A stretch of DNA of 64,000 nt from Fundidesulfovibrio magnetotacticus (GTDB taxonomy: Bacteria > Desulfobacterota > Desulfovibrionia > Desulfovibrionales > Desulfovibrionaceae), in NCBI RefSeq assembly GCF_013019105.1, contig NZ_BLTE01000005.1, positions 124,001 through 188,000 of the forward strand. Reading direction: 5' to 3'. The position numbers and the translations under genes were made by a program. The notes beneath the pieces are model-generated. The model searched no databases. It saw nothing but the letters and a program-made list of their open reading frames with translations, and was not told the DNA's origin. This document shows positions 42,760 through 52,809 of this stretch, in pieces (the stretch's first letter is position 1; each line of letters opens with the position of its first letter).

Positions 42760-44322
42760 GTGTCCCCCGGCAAAGCACGCCTTCTGACCCTGGCGGCCCT
42801 GGTCCTGGTGGTCTCCGCGGGCGTCCTGGCCGCCCTGGAGTACGACAAGCTGCGCCGCGAGTTCTCCGAGCAGGTCACCCTCTCCGAGAGCCGCGCCGTG
42901 CGCGACGCCCTGGGAATGTTCCTGGCCCCGCCCCTGGCGGCGCTCCAGGCCACGGGCAAGCTCCTGGCCCAGTCGGGCGGGGGCCGCACGCCCGCCGAGG
43001 CCCTGCTCGTGACGCGCACGGCCCTTGCCGACGAACCGGGCCTGGCCTGCGCCGTCCTCACCGACGCCTCTGGCGTGCTGGCCATGGCCTGCCGCGACGG
43101 CCAGGATGCCCTGACCTTCCTGCGCCCGGCCACCGGCCTGGCAGGAGGCGTGTGGGAGCGCACGCGCCCGGGCGGCGCGGCCATCCCCGCCGCGTCGGCA
43201 GCGGACATGAAGGCCCTGGGCGATCTCCTGGCCGAGGCAGCCTCGACCCAGGCCCCCGGGCATCCCGCATGGCCCGCCTGGACCTGGGCCCACCGCCTGC
43301 CCGGGCTGCCCGGCCACGCCCTTTCGGCCTTGGTCCCGGCCGGGGCCGGCGGCGACGCGTCCCTGCTGGCCTTCAGCTTCTCGCTGGATTCTCTGCGCGC
43401 CGCTCTGGACCAGGCCCTGCCTGAAGGGGCGCGCGCCCTGCTCTTCACCTCCGGCGGGCAGGCCCTGCGCGCCTCCCTGGGCACGGGCGCGACCGGACCG
43501 GACGGCGAGGCCCTCTTCGCAGGACCGGAAGCCCTGGACGATCCCCTTCTGCAATCGGCCCTGACCGCCTGGATCGCGGCGGGTAAACCCTCCGGCGAGG
43601 CCTTCGCCTTCACGCGCGACGGCGAGGAGTGGTGGGCCGCCGTGAACGCCCTGCGCGACGACGATGTGCGCACCCTGGCGGGAATGGCCCTGCCCCGCCG
43701 GGCGCTCTTCGAGCTGCTCTTCCGAGGCAACCGCGCGCCCCTCTACGCCGGGGCGGGGCTGGCCATGGCCGTGCTCCTTCTGGCATCCCTGGCCGTGGCC
43801 GCGCGGGGCCGCAAGCGGCGCGCCCAGGCCTTTTTCGAGGCCGAGGCAGAGGTGGAAGCCCTCCTGGCAGCCGGGGAGTCCGAAACCCTTGAGTTCAAGT
43901 CCACCCTGCGCTTCAATCTCGCGGCGGGGCGCCCCGGCAAGGAGATCGAAATGGCCTCCATGAAGGCCATCACGGCCTTCATGAATTCCTCGGGAGGGGT
44001 GCTCGCCGTGGGCGTGGACGACCAGGGCGAACCCCTGGGCCTGGAACCGGACGGCTTCGAGAACGAGGACCACCTCCTGCGCCATTTCACCTCGCTCTTC
44101 GCCCAGCACGTGGGCATTGAGTTCCTGGGGCTGGCGGCTTTCGGCATGCGCTCCTGCCGGGGCAGGCGCATCCTCCTGGTGCGCTGCGCGCCTTCGCGCG
44201 AGCCCGTGATCCTTAAGGGCGGCAAGGAGGAGGAATTCTACCTGCGCGCCGGTCCCTCCAGCCGCAAGCTCTCCCTTTCAGACGTGCTGCGCCACGTGGC
44301 GAAGGGCCGCAGGGAGCTCTGA
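42760..44322 (+). CDS. Membrane sensor fused to AlbA_2 (Schlafen) domain
   Basis: This 520-residue protein has a first membrane segment (~7-25), a periplasmic region of about 300 residues that looks Cache-like (A-C-A-V-L-T-D-A-S-G-V-L-A-M-A), and a second membrane segment (~328-352). A cytoplasmic AlbA_2 domain follows (~368-518: E-S-E-T-L-E-F-K-S-T-L, then I-T-A-F-M-N-S-S-G-G-V-L-A-V-G-V-D-D, and I-L-V-R-C-A-P-S). AlbA_2 is usually a soluble putative DNA/RNA-binding or nuclease-related module. Joining it to a transmembrane sensor suggests a one-component device acting from the membrane. The start is GTG, 6 bp after malQ. Target unknown. Confidence 0.75.
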   Translation: MSPGKARLLTLAALVLVVSAGVLAALEYDKLRREFSEQVTLSESRAVRDALGMFLAPPLAALQATGKLLAQSGGGRTPAEALLVTRTALADEPGLACAVLTDASGVLAMACRDGQDALTFLRPATGLAGGVWERTRPGGAAIPAASAADMKALGDLLAEAASTQAPGHPAWPAWTWAHRLPGLPGHALSALVPAGAGGDASLLAFSFSLDSLRAALDQALPEGARALLFTSGGQALRASLGTGATGPDGEALFAGPEALDDPLLQSALTAWIAAGKPSGEAFAFTRDGEEWWAAVNALRDDDVRTLAGMALPRRALFELLFRGNRAPLYAGAGLAMAVLLLASLAVAARGRKRRAQAFFEAEAEVEALLAAGESETLEFKSTLRFNLAAGRPGKEIEMASMKAITAFMNSSGGVLAVGVDDQGEPLGLEPDGFENEDHLLRHFTSLFAQHVGIEFLGLAAFGMRSCRGRRILLVRCAPSREPVILKGGKEEEFYLRAGPSSRKLSLSDVLRHVAKGRREL

Positions 44323-44439
44323 TGCGCCGACCCCGGGCCCCCGCGCGCCGTCGCTTTCCCCGCCGGACGGCCCCCGGCAAATGGACAGGGCGGCCCGCCT
44401 GCGATACCTAGCGAGGAACACCCGGAGGCGCCGCGCCCA

Positions 44440-45705
44440 ATGCCCCTTGCCGAGTCTGCCCCCACGCTCTACGTGGACACTTTTTTCGCACGCCAGCCCG
44501 TGTTCCGGGCGGACACCTCCGTGTTCGGCTACGAACTGCTCTACCGCAGCGGCAGCGAGGACGACACCGGAGACTATTCCGACGAGGACGCGGCCTCCCT
44601 GCTGGTGCTCTCCTCGGCGCTGGCCTCGCCCGCTGGGGCGGGCAAGCCCGACCGCAAGGCGATCGTGCATTTTTCGGAGCGCTCGCTCCTCACGGACCTG
44701 CACGCAGCCCTGCCGCCCGAGAGCACCGCGCTGATCATCAAGCCGCGCCGCCACGCCGGGGAGGGCTATCTCCAGACCCTGCGCAAGGCCCGCTCGCGCG
44801 GGTTCACCCTGATGCTGGACTCCCTCGAACCGGACGCCTGCGACCCCGCCCTCCTGGAGCTGGCCCGGGTGGTCTGCCTGGACCTGGCCGGACAGACGCC
44901 CCAGCGGCTGGCCGACGCCGCGCGCGCCCTCAAGACGCCCGGACGCCAACTCCTGGCCCGTGGCGTGGAAGACGACCAGGGCCTGCGCCGGGCCAAGGAC
45001 CTGGGCTTCGACCTCTTCCAGGGCTTCTTCTTCGCCAGGCCCGTCATCGTGCCGGGCCGCAAGCTCCCGACGGGACGCCTGGCCCGCCTCTCCATCCACA
45101 AGACCCTGGGCAAGGGGGAGGACGCGCTGGAGGAGCTGGCCCGGGTCATCGAATCCGACGTGTCGGTGAGCTATCGCCTGCTCACGTTCATCAACTCCGC
45201 GTCCTTCTCGGCGCGCCAGAAGGTCAGCTCCATCCGCCACGCCCTGAATCTGTTGGGCTGGCGCAAGGTGCGCGGCTGGCTCCTGATGGTGGTGCTCTCC
45301 GAGCTTTTGCCCAAGGGCAAGCCCTCGGAGCTGCCCTACCTCTCCACCATCCGGGCGCGTTTCCTGGAGCGCGCCTCGTCCGGCCTGGCCCCCGGGGGAG
45401 TGACTCCGGACACGCTCTTCCTCATGGGCCTTTTTTCCCTGCTGGAGCCCATGCTGGACACCCCCATGCCGGAACTGGTGGACCAACTCCCCCTGGACGA
45501 CGCCGTGAAGGACGCCCTGAGCGGCAAGCACAACGGCTTCACCCCCTGGCTTCACCTGGCGCGCTGTTTCGAGACGGGCGACTGGTCCCGACTCGACGAA
45601 CTCACGACCCGGCTGTCCCTGGACCCCGTGAAAGTGGCCAGCTCCTACTGCGAGGCTTTGGTGTGGGCCAAAGCCCTGGAGGAGCAGGCCTCCGAAACCC
45701 CCTAA
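44440..45705 (+). CDS. EAL-HDOD (YuxH-like) signalling protein
   Basis: This 421-residue protein has an N-terminal EAL-like domain (~10-200; F-A-R-Q-P-V-F and V-F-G-Y-E-L-L-Y-R) and a C-terminal HDOD domain (~205-400; I-E-S-D-V-S-V-S-Y-R-L-L-T-F-I-N-S-A). The EAL signature reads E-L-L, and most metal ligands are not evident, so c-di-GMP hydrolysis is unlikely; binding or protein contacts are more probable. YuxH-type proteins of this layout act in two-component and motility circuits. It begins 117 bp after the AlbA_2 gene. Confidence 0.85.
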   Translation: MPLAESAPTLYVDTFFARQPVFRADTSVFGYELLYRSGSEDDTGDYSDEDAASLLVLSSALASPAGAGKPDRKAIVHFSERSLLTDLHAALPPESTALIIKPRRHAGEGYLQTLRKARSRGFTLMLDSLEPDACDPALLELARVVCLDLAGQTPQRLADAARALKTPGRQLLARGVEDDQGLRRAKDLGFDLFQGFFFARPVIVPGRKLPTGRLARLSIHKTLGKGEDALEELARVIESDVSVSYRLLTFINSASFSARQKVSSIRHALNLLGWRKVRGWLLMVVLSELLPKGKPSELPYLSTIRARFLERASSGLAPGGVTPDTLFLMGLFSLLEPMLDTPMPELVDQLPLDDAVKDALSGKHNGFTPWLHLARCFETGDWSRLDELTTRLSLDPVKVASSYCEALVWAKALEEQASETP

Positions 45706-45720
45706 CCCCCCGGAGGCATC

Positions 45721-46071
45721 ATGCGAAAGTTCGTCGTACCGCTTCTCCTGGTCCTGGCCCTGGCCGGTCAGGCCCTGGCCGCGGAGAAGCGCATCGTGTT
45801 CATCAACTCGGTCAACCAGCAGATAAAGGGCATCTTCCTGGCCCCCGCTGGCTCCGGCCAGTGGGGCCCCAACCTCCTGGACAAGTGGAAGCTCAAGAAC
45901 GGCCGCAAGGTGGACATCGCCGTGCCCCACGACAGGGGCAACTGCCAGTGGGACCTCAAGTACGTGGTCCGCGACAAGCTGGCCTACACCGTCAAGGACA
46001 TCGACATCTGCAAGGCCGTGGAAATCGAACTGTTCCTGGACAAGGGACAGGCCTGGGCCAACATCAAATAG
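45721..46071 (+). CDS. Small periplasmic protein of unknown function
   Basis: This 116-residue protein has a clear signal peptide (~1-21, cleaved after A-L-A-A). The remaining domain (~95 residues) is beta-rich with two cysteines that could pair (in N-C-Q-W-D and D-I-C-K). It resembles small extracytoplasmic beta-sandwich proteins, but I recognise no family. A GGAGG site precedes the ATG. It is 15 bp after the EAL-HDOD gene and 9 bp before a Cys-rich lipoprotein gene, forming a tight cluster. Confidence 0.7.
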   Translation: MRKFVVPLLLVLALAGQALAAEKRIVFINSVNQQIKGIFLAPAGSGQWGPNLLDKWKLKNGRKVDIAVPHDRGNCQWDLKYVVRDKLAYTVKDIDICKAVEIELFLDKGQAWANIK

Positions 46072-46080
46072 GAGATCACC

Positions 46081-46410
46081 ATGCGCGCGATCCTCGTTTC
46101 GCTTCTCGCCGCGGCGTCCCTGATCCTCTTGGCCGGCTGCAAAAACCCTCCCAAGATGTCCCTGGACGAGTTCCAGGAGTTCTGCAACGACGAGTTCGGC
46201 TATGCCGAGGACTGCGACTCGGGCCCCATCTGCTCCGGCTACGCCCAGGCGGTCTCCCGCCAGTTCCAGGGCGTCAAGGACTGCGTGGCCGCATGCAACG
46301 CCCAGGACAAGGCCTATTGGATGGAAAACGTCATGACCGACTGCGCCGCCGTGGTGGGCAACGCCACCGACTGGTGCGACCAGTACTGCCGCCGCAAGTA
46401 CCAGCAATAA
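46081..46410 (+). CDS. Small Cys-rich lipoprotein
   Basis: This 109-residue lipoprotein has lipobox L-A-G-C (Cys20). The mature part has eight further cysteines in a regular pattern (F-C-N-D-E, D-C-D-S-G-P-I-C, D-C-V-A-A-C, D-C-A-A, W-C-D-Q-Y-C). Their even number suggests a disulfide-stabilised helical fold. No family recognised. Closely linked to the preceding periplasmic protein gene. Confidence 0.7.
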   Translation: MRAILVSLLAAASLILLAGCKNPPKMSLDEFQEFCNDEFGYAEDCDSGPICSGYAQAVSRQFQGVKDCVAACNAQDKAYWMENVMTDCAAVVGNATDWCDQYCRRKYQQ

Positions 46411-46478
46411 GCGACGCCGCGTTCCGGGGTAGGTCCGTACCCGCCCGCCCCGGAACACCCCGCCTTTCCGGAGCCTTC

Positions 46479-47654
46479 ATGACACAGCCCGCCCAGAGCC
46501 TCACGGCCTCCTTCCGGCGCTCCATGCGCGACTTCGACCCCCTCCTCTGGAACGCCCTGACGCAGGACGCCCCGCCCTTTATGCGCCACGAATGGCTGGA
46601 CCTCCTGGAGCGCAGCGGGGCCGTGAGCCTCCAGAACGGCTGGATGCCCCTGCACTGCGCCGTCTCGGCGGGCGACGCCCTGGTGGCGGCCGCGCCCCTC
46701 TATCTCAAGGGGCACGGACTGGGCGAATTCGTCTACGACCAGCTCTGGGCCGGACTGGCCGCGCGCGTGAACCAGCCCTATTACCCCAAGCTGCTGGCGG
46801 CCAGCCCCTTCACCCCCGTGGCGGGCTACCGCTTCCTCTCCCTGCCCGGCATGGAGCGCAACGGCCTGATACGGGGCATGCTCGGGGCCATGGAACGCCT
46901 GGCCCGGGAGAACGGCTTCACGGGCGTGCACGCCCTCTTCCTGGACGACGCCTTCGCGGACGTCCTGGAAGCCCAGGGTCTGCCCCTCTGGGAACACCAG
47001 GGCTTCCTCTGGGAAAACGAGAACTACCGCGACTTCCAGGACTTCCTGGAACGCTTCCGGGCCGGCCAGCGCAAGAACATCCGGCGCGAGCGCCAGCGCC
47101 TGCTCGATTCCGGCGTGCGCGTGGAGATCGTGCCCGCCGGACAGGCCCCGGCCCCCTGGTTTCGCCTCATGCACCGCTATTACGACGCCACCAACGACAA
47201 ATTCGGGGAGTTCGGCTGCAAATACCTGCCCCAGGCCTTCTTCGATGGTCTGGCGGACCCCGCGCTGCACGATTTCCTGGTCTTCTCGGCGGCCTTTCTC
47301 CCGGGCGACCCCGAGCCCGTCGGTCTGGCCCTGCTGGCCCACGGCGGCGGCGGGCTCTACGGCCGCTACTGGGGAGCGCGCGAGGAGGTCCCTTTCCTGC
47401 ACTTCGAGCTGTGCTACTACGCCCCCATCGAATGGGCCATCGAACGCGGCCTCGCCTTCTTCGACCCCGGCATGGGCGGCGAACACAAGCCGCGCAGGGG
47501 CTTCGCCTCGCGCATCACCCGCAGCGCCCACCGCTTCCTGGACCCCGTGATGGCCGGACTCTTCGAGGTCAACATCGCCCAGGTGAACCGCCTCACTCGC
47601 GAGTACGCCGACGACCTGGCCTCCATGGCCCGGTTCAAGGAGCGCCCGAGGTGA
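46479..47654 (+). CDS. DUF482 GNAT-type acyltransferase (peptidogalycan-like)
   Basis: This 391-residue protein belongs to the DUF482/COG3146 family, related to FemAB aminoacyltransferases. Seen: a P-F-M-R-H-E-W-L-D-L-L-E opening, N-I-R-R-E-R in the middle, and G-R-Y-W-G-A followed by F-D-P-G-M-G-G-E-H-K-P-R-R-G-F, the family signature. Substrate uncertain; a cell-envelope role is often proposed. Its stop overlaps the GTG start of the TPR gene, so they are probably coupled. A GTTCCGGGG/CCCCGGAAC hairpin (46421-46456) lies just upstream. Confidence 0.8.
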   Translation: MTQPAQSLTASFRRSMRDFDPLLWNALTQDAPPFMRHEWLDLLERSGAVSLQNGWMPLHCAVSAGDALVAAAPLYLKGHGLGEFVYDQLWAGLAARVNQPYYPKLLAASPFTPVAGYRFLSLPGMERNGLIRGMLGAMERLARENGFTGVHALFLDDAFADVLEAQGLPLWEHQGFLWENENYRDFQDFLERFRAGQRKNIRRERQRLLDSGVRVEIVPAGQAPAPWFRLMHRYYDATNDKFGEFGCKYLPQAFFDGLADPALHDFLVFSAAFLPGDPEPVGLALLAHGGGGLYGRYWGAREEVPFLHFELCYYAPIEWAIERGLAFFDPGMGGEHKPRRGFASRITRSAHRFLDPVMAGLFEVNIAQVNRLTREYADDLASMARFKERPR

Positions 47655-48541
47655 GGCGAGCGCTGGCCCTCTGCCTGGCCCTGGCCCTGCTGGCGGTCCC
47701 TTGCGCCGCGCACGCCCAGACCCGGGACATCCTCGTGCCGCTCTTCGACTCCCAGGAGTGGCAGGCCCGGGGCGACCTGGAGGCCGCGCGCAAGGCCGCC
47801 TCCGAGGCGCTCGCCCAGGACCCCGGCAGCGGTTTCGCCCAGGTGCGCCTGGCCCAGATCGACGCGGCCTCCGGCAACCTGGCCCAGGCCCTGCAGACCC
47901 TTGATGCGCTGCTGGCGCGCGAACCCGGCAACCTGCTGGCCCGCAACTGGCAGGGCTTCGTCCTGCTGGCCATGGAACGTCCCCTGGCCGCCGGAGCGGC
48001 CTTCCGCGAAACACTGGCGAAAGACCCGGCCAACGGCTGGGGACTCCTGGGCCGGGCCAGCGCCCTGCTGGCCCAGGGCCAGGACCGCGAGGCCCAGCCC
48101 CTGCTGGCCAAGGCCCAGGAGACCGCGCTGTCCCTGGAAGACTCCCAGCTCCACGCGGCCCTGGGACAGACCTTCCTGGGCCTGGGCCTGCCTGCCAACG
48201 CGCGCATGGAACTTGAACTGGCCCTGGAGCTTTCCCCCCGTTCCGTCACGTCCCTGGAGTTGGCGGGCAAGGCCTACATGGCCCTGGGACAGGAGCATCT
48301 GGCCCTCAATGCCTGGCGACAGGCTCTGGGACTGGACCCGGCCAACGCCGCGTGCCGCGCCCTGCTGGTGCAGGCCCTCGGACGCCAGGCGGCCCGCCTG
48401 GAGGCGCGGGGCAATGCCCCTGAGGCCCGTCAGGCCTGGCTGGCCGTGCTCGGCTACGACCCTGCCAACGCCCAGGCCCGTGATCGCCTTCGCGCCAAAG
48501 CCTCGGCCGTCCTCCCTGGCGTAGCTCCATCCGCCCCTTGA
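47651..48541 (+). CDS. Exported tetratricopeptide-repeat protein
   Basis: This 296-residue protein has an N-terminal signal peptide (~1-22, ending A-H-A-Q) followed by six or seven TPR-like helical hairpins (L-x-x-A-L-x-x-L-D-A-L-L-A-x-x-P-G-N type repeats). TPRs mediate protein contacts in the periplasm. The GTG at 47651 overlaps the preceding stop (GTGA) and has AAGGAG upstream. No enzymatic domain. It closes a + strand series beginning at the EAL-HDOD gene. Confidence 0.75.
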   Translation: MRRALALCLALALLAVPCAAHAQTRDILVPLFDSQEWQARGDLEAARKAASEALAQDPGSGFAQVRLAQIDAASGNLAQALQTLDALLAREPGNLLARNWQGFVLLAMERPLAAGAAFRETLAKDPANGWGLLGRASALLAQGQDREAQPLLAKAQETALSLEDSQLHAALGQTFLGLGLPANARMELELALELSPRSVTSLELAGKAYMALGQEHLALNAWRQALGLDPANAACRALLVQALGRQAARLEARGNAPEARQAWLAVLGYDPANAQARDRLRAKASAVLPGVAPSAP

Positions 48542-48583
48542 CCCTGTTCGGCAGTGCCTCCTCCACGTTTCACAGAATTGTTC

Positions 48584-48611
48584 TTGATACTCTCTTTTTT
48601 TTCTGTACAAT
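48584..48611 (+). promoter_or_regulatory. Sigma-70-type promoter for the chemoreceptor gene
   Basis: TTGATA (48584-48589) and TACAAT (48606-48611) are separated by a 16-bp T-rich spacer, in a markedly AT-rich pocket about 125 bp before the ATG. Confidence 0.65.
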
Positions 48612-48735
48612 AGATTCTCCATGAAAGATGTCGAATAGAAGCCTCACGGCTTTCACGAAGCATTCCTCGCAAACTCTACCCACCCGCGCCGCCTAGCAGT
48701 CTCCGGGGGCCAGCGCGCCAGCCCGGAGGTGTCGC

Positions 48736-50517
48736 ATGAAATTGTCCAAGAAGCTCTCCGCCTCATTCGCTCTGATCCTGCTGCTCACGGCCGGGCTGGG
48801 AGGGTACTCCATCTACGCCATGGCGGACCTCGCCCAGGACACCCGGGACATCACCGGCAACTGGCTTCCCAGCATCCAGGCCCTGGCTGGCATCGAGGGG
48901 AACATCAACATGTTCCGCCGCATCGAGATGGGCCACGCCCTCACGGAGGACCAAGCCCAGATGCGCGCCTACGAGAAGCGCCTGGACGACACCCTGGCCA
49001 AACTCAACAAAGCCCTCGCAGACTACGAAAAGCTCATCAGCAGCCCGGAAGAGCGCGGCGTGTTCACTCGCTTCCAGGCCGACCTGAAGAACTACATGGG
49101 CCTGCACGACAAACTGATCGAGTTCTCCAAACGCAACCAGACCCGCGAGGCGCAGGCCATCATCGCTGGGGACTCCTCCAAAGTGATGGCCGTCCTCGAG
49201 GAGCACCTGCACCAGCTGGAGCTTATCAACGCCAAGGGGGCCGACGACGCGCGGAAGGAAACCGAGGCAACCTACAGCCTGGGCCGCTCCATCGTCATCA
49301 CGCTCCTGGCCCTGGCCGTCCTCCTGGGCTGCGTCGTGGCCGTGGCGCTCATCCGCAACGTGCTCTCCCAGCTCGGGGAGGACCCGGGCTACCTGCAAAG
49401 CGTCTCGACCGAGGTGGCCGCAGGCAACCTGGACGTGCGCTTCAAGCCCGTGCGGGGCCAGGGAGGCGTCTACGGCGTGCTCGTAAAGATGGTGGACACC
49501 CTCAAGGCCAAGATCGCCGAGGCCGACGCCAAGAGCGCCGAAGCGGCCCGGGAGTCCCAGGCCGCCAGGGAGGCCACTGCCCTGGCCGAAGAGGCCACCC
49601 GCAAGGCCGAACGCGCCAAGGCCGAGGGCATGCTTCAGGCGGCCACCCAGCTTGAGGGCGTGGTGGAAGTTGTCACCAGCGCCTCCGAGGAGCTTTCGGC
49701 CCAGATCGAACAGTCCAGCCGGGGCTCCGAGGAACAGTCGCACCGCGTGGGCGAGACGGCCACTGCCATGGAGGAGATGAACGCCACCGTCCTGGAAGTT
49801 GCCCGCAACGCCTCCCAGGCCGCCGAAACCTCCACCCGGGCCCGCGACAGGGCCGAGTCCGGGGCCAAGGTGGTGGGACGCGTCATCACTTTCATCGGGC
49901 AAGTGAAGCAAAACGCCGACCAGTCCCGCGAGGACATGGGATCGTTGGGACGCCAGGCAGAGGGCATCGGGCAGATCCTGGGCGTGATCTCCGACATCGC
50001 GGATCAGACCAACCTGCTGGCCCTCAACGCCGCCATCGAGGCCGCCCGCGCGGGCGAGGCCGGGCGCGGATTCGCCGTGGTGGCCGACGAGGTGCGCAAG
50101 CTGGCGGAAAAGACCATGACCGCCACCAAGGACGTGGGCGACGCCATCCGCGACATCCAGCAGGGCGCAAAGAAAAACCAGGACAACACCGAGCAGGCCG
50201 TGCACGCCATCGAGGAGGCCACGGGCCTGGCGGCCCAGTCCGGCGAGGCCCTGGCCGAGATCGTCCGGCTGGTGGAGCTGGCGGCGGACCAGGTGCGCTC
50301 CATCGCCACGGCATCGGAACAGCAGTCTGCGGCCAGCGAGGAGATCAACCGCTCCATCGAGGACGTGAACCGCATCTCCACCGAGACGGCCGACGCCATG
50401 CGCCAGTCGGCCCAGGCAGTGGGCGAACTGGCCAACCAGAGCCTCGTGCTCAAGAACCTCATCGAGAACATGAAGGGCGAGGGCGGCGGCCACGGCGGGC
50501 GACGCGCCCTGGCCTGA
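48736..50517 (+). CDS. Methyl-accepting chemotaxis protein, four-helix-bundle sensor
   Basis: This 593-residue chemoreceptor has a first membrane segment (~10-30). A periplasmic four-helix-bundle domain (~32-190) follows, of the short type seen in many MCPs, then a second membrane segment (~192-212), HAMP and a long cytoplasmic signalling hairpin with tip [20 protein letters not shown]. It has no C-terminal pentapeptide for CheR/CheB docking. It is convergent with another MCP at 50695 and shares much of the signalling region with it. GGAGG precedes the ATG. Confidence 0.9.
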   Translation: MKLSKKLSASFALILLLTAGLGGYSIYAMADLAQDTRDITGNWLPSIQALAGIEGNINMFRRIEMGHALTEDQAQMRAYEKRLDDTLAKLNKALADYEKLISSPEERGVFTRFQADLKNYMGLHDKLIEFSKRNQTREAQAIIAGDSSKVMAVLEEHLHQLELINAKGADDARKETEATYSLGRSIVITLLALAVLLGCVVAVALIRNVLSQLGEDPGYLQSVSTEVAAGNLDVRFKPVRGQGGVYGVLVKMVDTLKAKIAEADAKSAEAARESQAAREATALAEEATRKAERAKAEGMLQAATQLEGVVEVVTSASEELSAQIEQSSRGSEEQSHRVGETATAMEEMNATVLEVARNASQAAETSTRARDRAESGAKVVGRVITFIGQVKQNADQSREDMGSLGRQAEGIGQILGVISDIADQTNLLALNAAIEAARAGEAGRGFAVVADEVRKLAEKTMTATKDVGDAIRDIQQGAKKNQDNTEQAVHAIEEATGLAAQSGEALAEIVRLVELAADQVRSIATASEQQSAASEEINRSIEDVNRISTETADAMRQSAQAVGELANQSLVLKNLIENMKGEGGGHGGRRALA

Positions 50518-50628
50518 CGGGCGCACGCCCTGGCGGCGCGCGGCAGGCAACGACAACGCGACCGGGGGCGGCCGTTGCGCCAGTATACGGCTCTCGCCAA
50601 CCCCGTCCGCGAGGGTTGTCATCAAGCA

Positions 50629-50661
50629 AAGGCCGGGAGACGAGCAACGTCTCCCGGCCTC
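50629..50661. terminator. Bidirectional hairpin between two chemoreceptor genes
   Basis: Perfect 12-bp arms GGCCGGGAGACG / CGTCTCCCGGCC (50631-50642, 50648-50659) with a 5-nt loop lie between convergent stop codons. TCTCTGCTT follows on the + strand and TTTGCTTG on the minus strand. Confidence 0.7.
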
Positions 50662-50694
50662 TCTGCTTGCCGTAAAATCCGGGGTCGCGCGGCG

Positions 50695-52809
50695 CTAGCT
50701 GGCCCGCAGCTCCCCGATGAGTCCGCGCAACGTCCTGGACTGGGCCGCCAGACCGGACACGGCCTGGGCCGAGTGGTCCATGGCCTGGGCGGTCTCCATG
50801 GAGATGCGGTTCACGTCTTCGAGGGAACGGTTGATCTCCTCGCTGGAGGCCGATTGCTCTTCCGAGGCCGTGGCGATGGAGCTGACCTGCATCGAGGCCT
50901 CGTCCACCAGGGACACGATGGCCTCCAGGGCCTTGCCGGAAAGGTCGGCCTGCGCCGTGGCGCTCTCGATGCGCGCAACGGCGCTTTCCACGTTGCGGAT
51001 GGTGTCCGCCGCGCCCTGCTGGATGCCGCCGACGGAACTTGCCACTTCCTTGGTGGCCTGCATGGTCTTCTCGGCCAGCTTGCGCACCTCGTCGGCGACC
51101 ACCGCGAAGCCCCTGCCCGCCTCGCCCGCGCGGGCGGCTTCGATGGCGGCGTTGAGTGCCAGGAGGTTGGTCTGGTCGGCGATGTCGGAGATCACGGAGA
51201 GGATGCGCCCCACGTCGCGGGCGCTCCCCTCCAGCTCGCCCATGGCGCGCTTGAGTTCCAGGGACTGGTCCCTGGCCTGGGTGATCCCGACCATGGCCTC
51301 GCGCACCACCTTCGCGCCGTTCAGGGCCTCCTGGCGGGCCTTGTCCGAAGTGGCGGCGGCTGCCGAGGCGCTGCGCGCCACCTCCAGCACCGTGGCGTTC
51401 ATCTGTTCCATGGCCGTGGCCGTCTCGGCCATGCGGGCGGACTGCAGCGAGGCCCCGCCGCTGGCCTGCTCCACCTCCGAGGCCAGCTGCTCCGACGACG
51501 TGGTGACGGCCAGCACCACGCCCTCCAGCTTGTCGGCGGCCATGGCCATGCCCTCGCTCTTGGCGCGTTCGGCCCTGGCAGTGGCCTCCTGCGCCTCCAG
51601 GGCCGCCTCGCGGGCGTGCTCCGCCTCGCGGGAGGCCTCCTGCATGGCCTTCTCGGCCTTGTCGATCATGGCCCGGATGGTCTCCAGCATGGACCCCAAC
51701 GCGCGACGCAGGGCGGCCACCTCGTCGCCGCCCTTGGCATCAATGGACACGCCGAGGTCCCCAGAGGCCACGTGCTGGGCGAAGTCCACAGCCCCCAGGA
51801 GCGGGCCGGTGATGCTGCGGAACACCAACCACCCCAGCAGCAGGCTCACCAGGGCCACGCCCAGGGCCGCTCCCAGGTTCAGGAAGAAGGCGCCGCGGGC
51901 CTTTTCGAGAACGCCCGTGCAGCGCTCCGTCAAACTGGACGACCAGGCGTCCTCCACGGCCTTGAGCGCGTCGATGCGCACCGTGGAGGCTTTGAACCAC
52001 GCCTGGGGGTCGCCCTCCAGGGCGGGCTTGGCCTGGTTGGCGAAGGCCTTGGCCCGGAAGGCATCCACCTCCTTGGCTGGCCCTTCAGTACGCGAGGCGA
52101 GGAGGCTGGTCGCCTGGTCGCCGCCCAGGGTGGCGAAGGAGCCCAGGTGGGCATCCTGCACGCCCAAGCGCGAGAGCCAGTCCTTGTAGAGTTCGGGGGT
52201 GAAGCGACCGGCGGAGAAGGCTCCGTTGAGCAGGGCGCGTTCCTGCCCGGCGGCCTCCTTGCCGCGCAGAAGCTCCACGTAGGCGGCCGCGGGGCGCGTC
52301 ATGCCGCTGCCTGCGGCCAGGGTGAGTATGACCGAGCAGCCGCCCAGGACCTTGTCGATGGACTGGGTATAGGACCCGATGGCCTCGCGGGCTTCCAGGC
52401 GTTTGGCGTCCACGCTGGCGCGCTGGCCGTCCAGCCCCGAGAGCACGGGTTCCAGGGCCGCCAGGGCCTTGGCCATGGACGGTTGCTTCGCGGCCTCGGC
52501 AGAACGGGTCAGCGTATCCCGGAGTTGCGACACGGCGGCATTCGAGGCTCCGCGCTGGGCGTTGAGCTCAGGCCCGAAGCGTTCGCCCTTGCTGGCCAGG
52601 AAGCCGGATGACAGGCCCCGCTCCTTCTGGAGTTCGTGCGCCAACCCGCCCAGGCGCACCATCACGTCCACCGCCTCCATCATGACGGAGGCGCTCTTCC
52701 AGCCCTCGTATTTGTCCAGGCTGGCTATGCCAGAATAGATGAAAAAGGCGGTCAGAGGGAGAACAAGCAGAAGCCCGAGTTTGTAACGAATCTTCAGATT
52801 GGCGAACAT
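50695..52809 (-). CDS. Methyl-accepting chemotaxis protein with NIT sensor domain
   Basis: This 704-residue chemoreceptor has a first membrane segment (~10-30). Its periplasmic NIT domain (nitrate/nitrite-sensing, ~45-290) contains the hallmark [14 protein letters not shown] second membrane segment (~300-322) is followed by HAMP and an MCP signalling hairpin ([20 protein letters not shown]). NIT domains are proposed to detect nitrate or nitrite, which inhibit many sulfate reducers, so an avoidance role is plausible (inference). The ATG at 52809 is chosen because the membrane segment starts there; GGGTGTGGGG lies upstream. Confidence 0.9.
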   Translation of the reverse strand: MFANLKIRYKLGLLLVLPLTAFFIYSGIASLDKYEGWKSASVMMEAVDVMVRLGGLAHELQKERGLSSGFLASKGERFGPELNAQRGASNAAVSQLRDTLTRSAEAAKQPSMAKALAALEPVLSGLDGQRASVDAKRLEAREAIGSYTQSIDKVLGGCSVILTLAAGSGMTRPAAAYVELLRGKEAAGQERALLNGAFSAGRFTPELYKDWLSRLGVQDAHLGSFATLGGDQATSLLASRTEGPAKEVDAFRAKAFANQAKPALEGDPQAWFKASTVRIDALKAVEDAWSSSLTERCTGVLEKARGAFFLNLGAALGVALVSLLLGWLVFRSITGPLLGAVDFAQHVASGDLGVSIDAKGGDEVAALRRALGSMLETIRAMIDKAEKAMQEASREAEHAREAALEAQEATARAERAKSEGMAMAADKLEGVVLAVTTSSEQLASEVEQASGGASLQSARMAETATAMEQMNATVLEVARSASAAAATSDKARQEALNGAKVVREAMVGITQARDQSLELKRAMGELEGSARDVGRILSVISDIADQTNLLALNAAIEAARAGEAGRGFAVVADEVRKLAEKTMQATKEVASSVGGIQQGAADTIRNVESAVARIESATAQADLSGKALEAIVSLVDEASMQVSSIATASEEQSASSEEINRSLEDVNRISMETAQAMDHSAQAVSGLAAQSRTLRGLIGELRAS

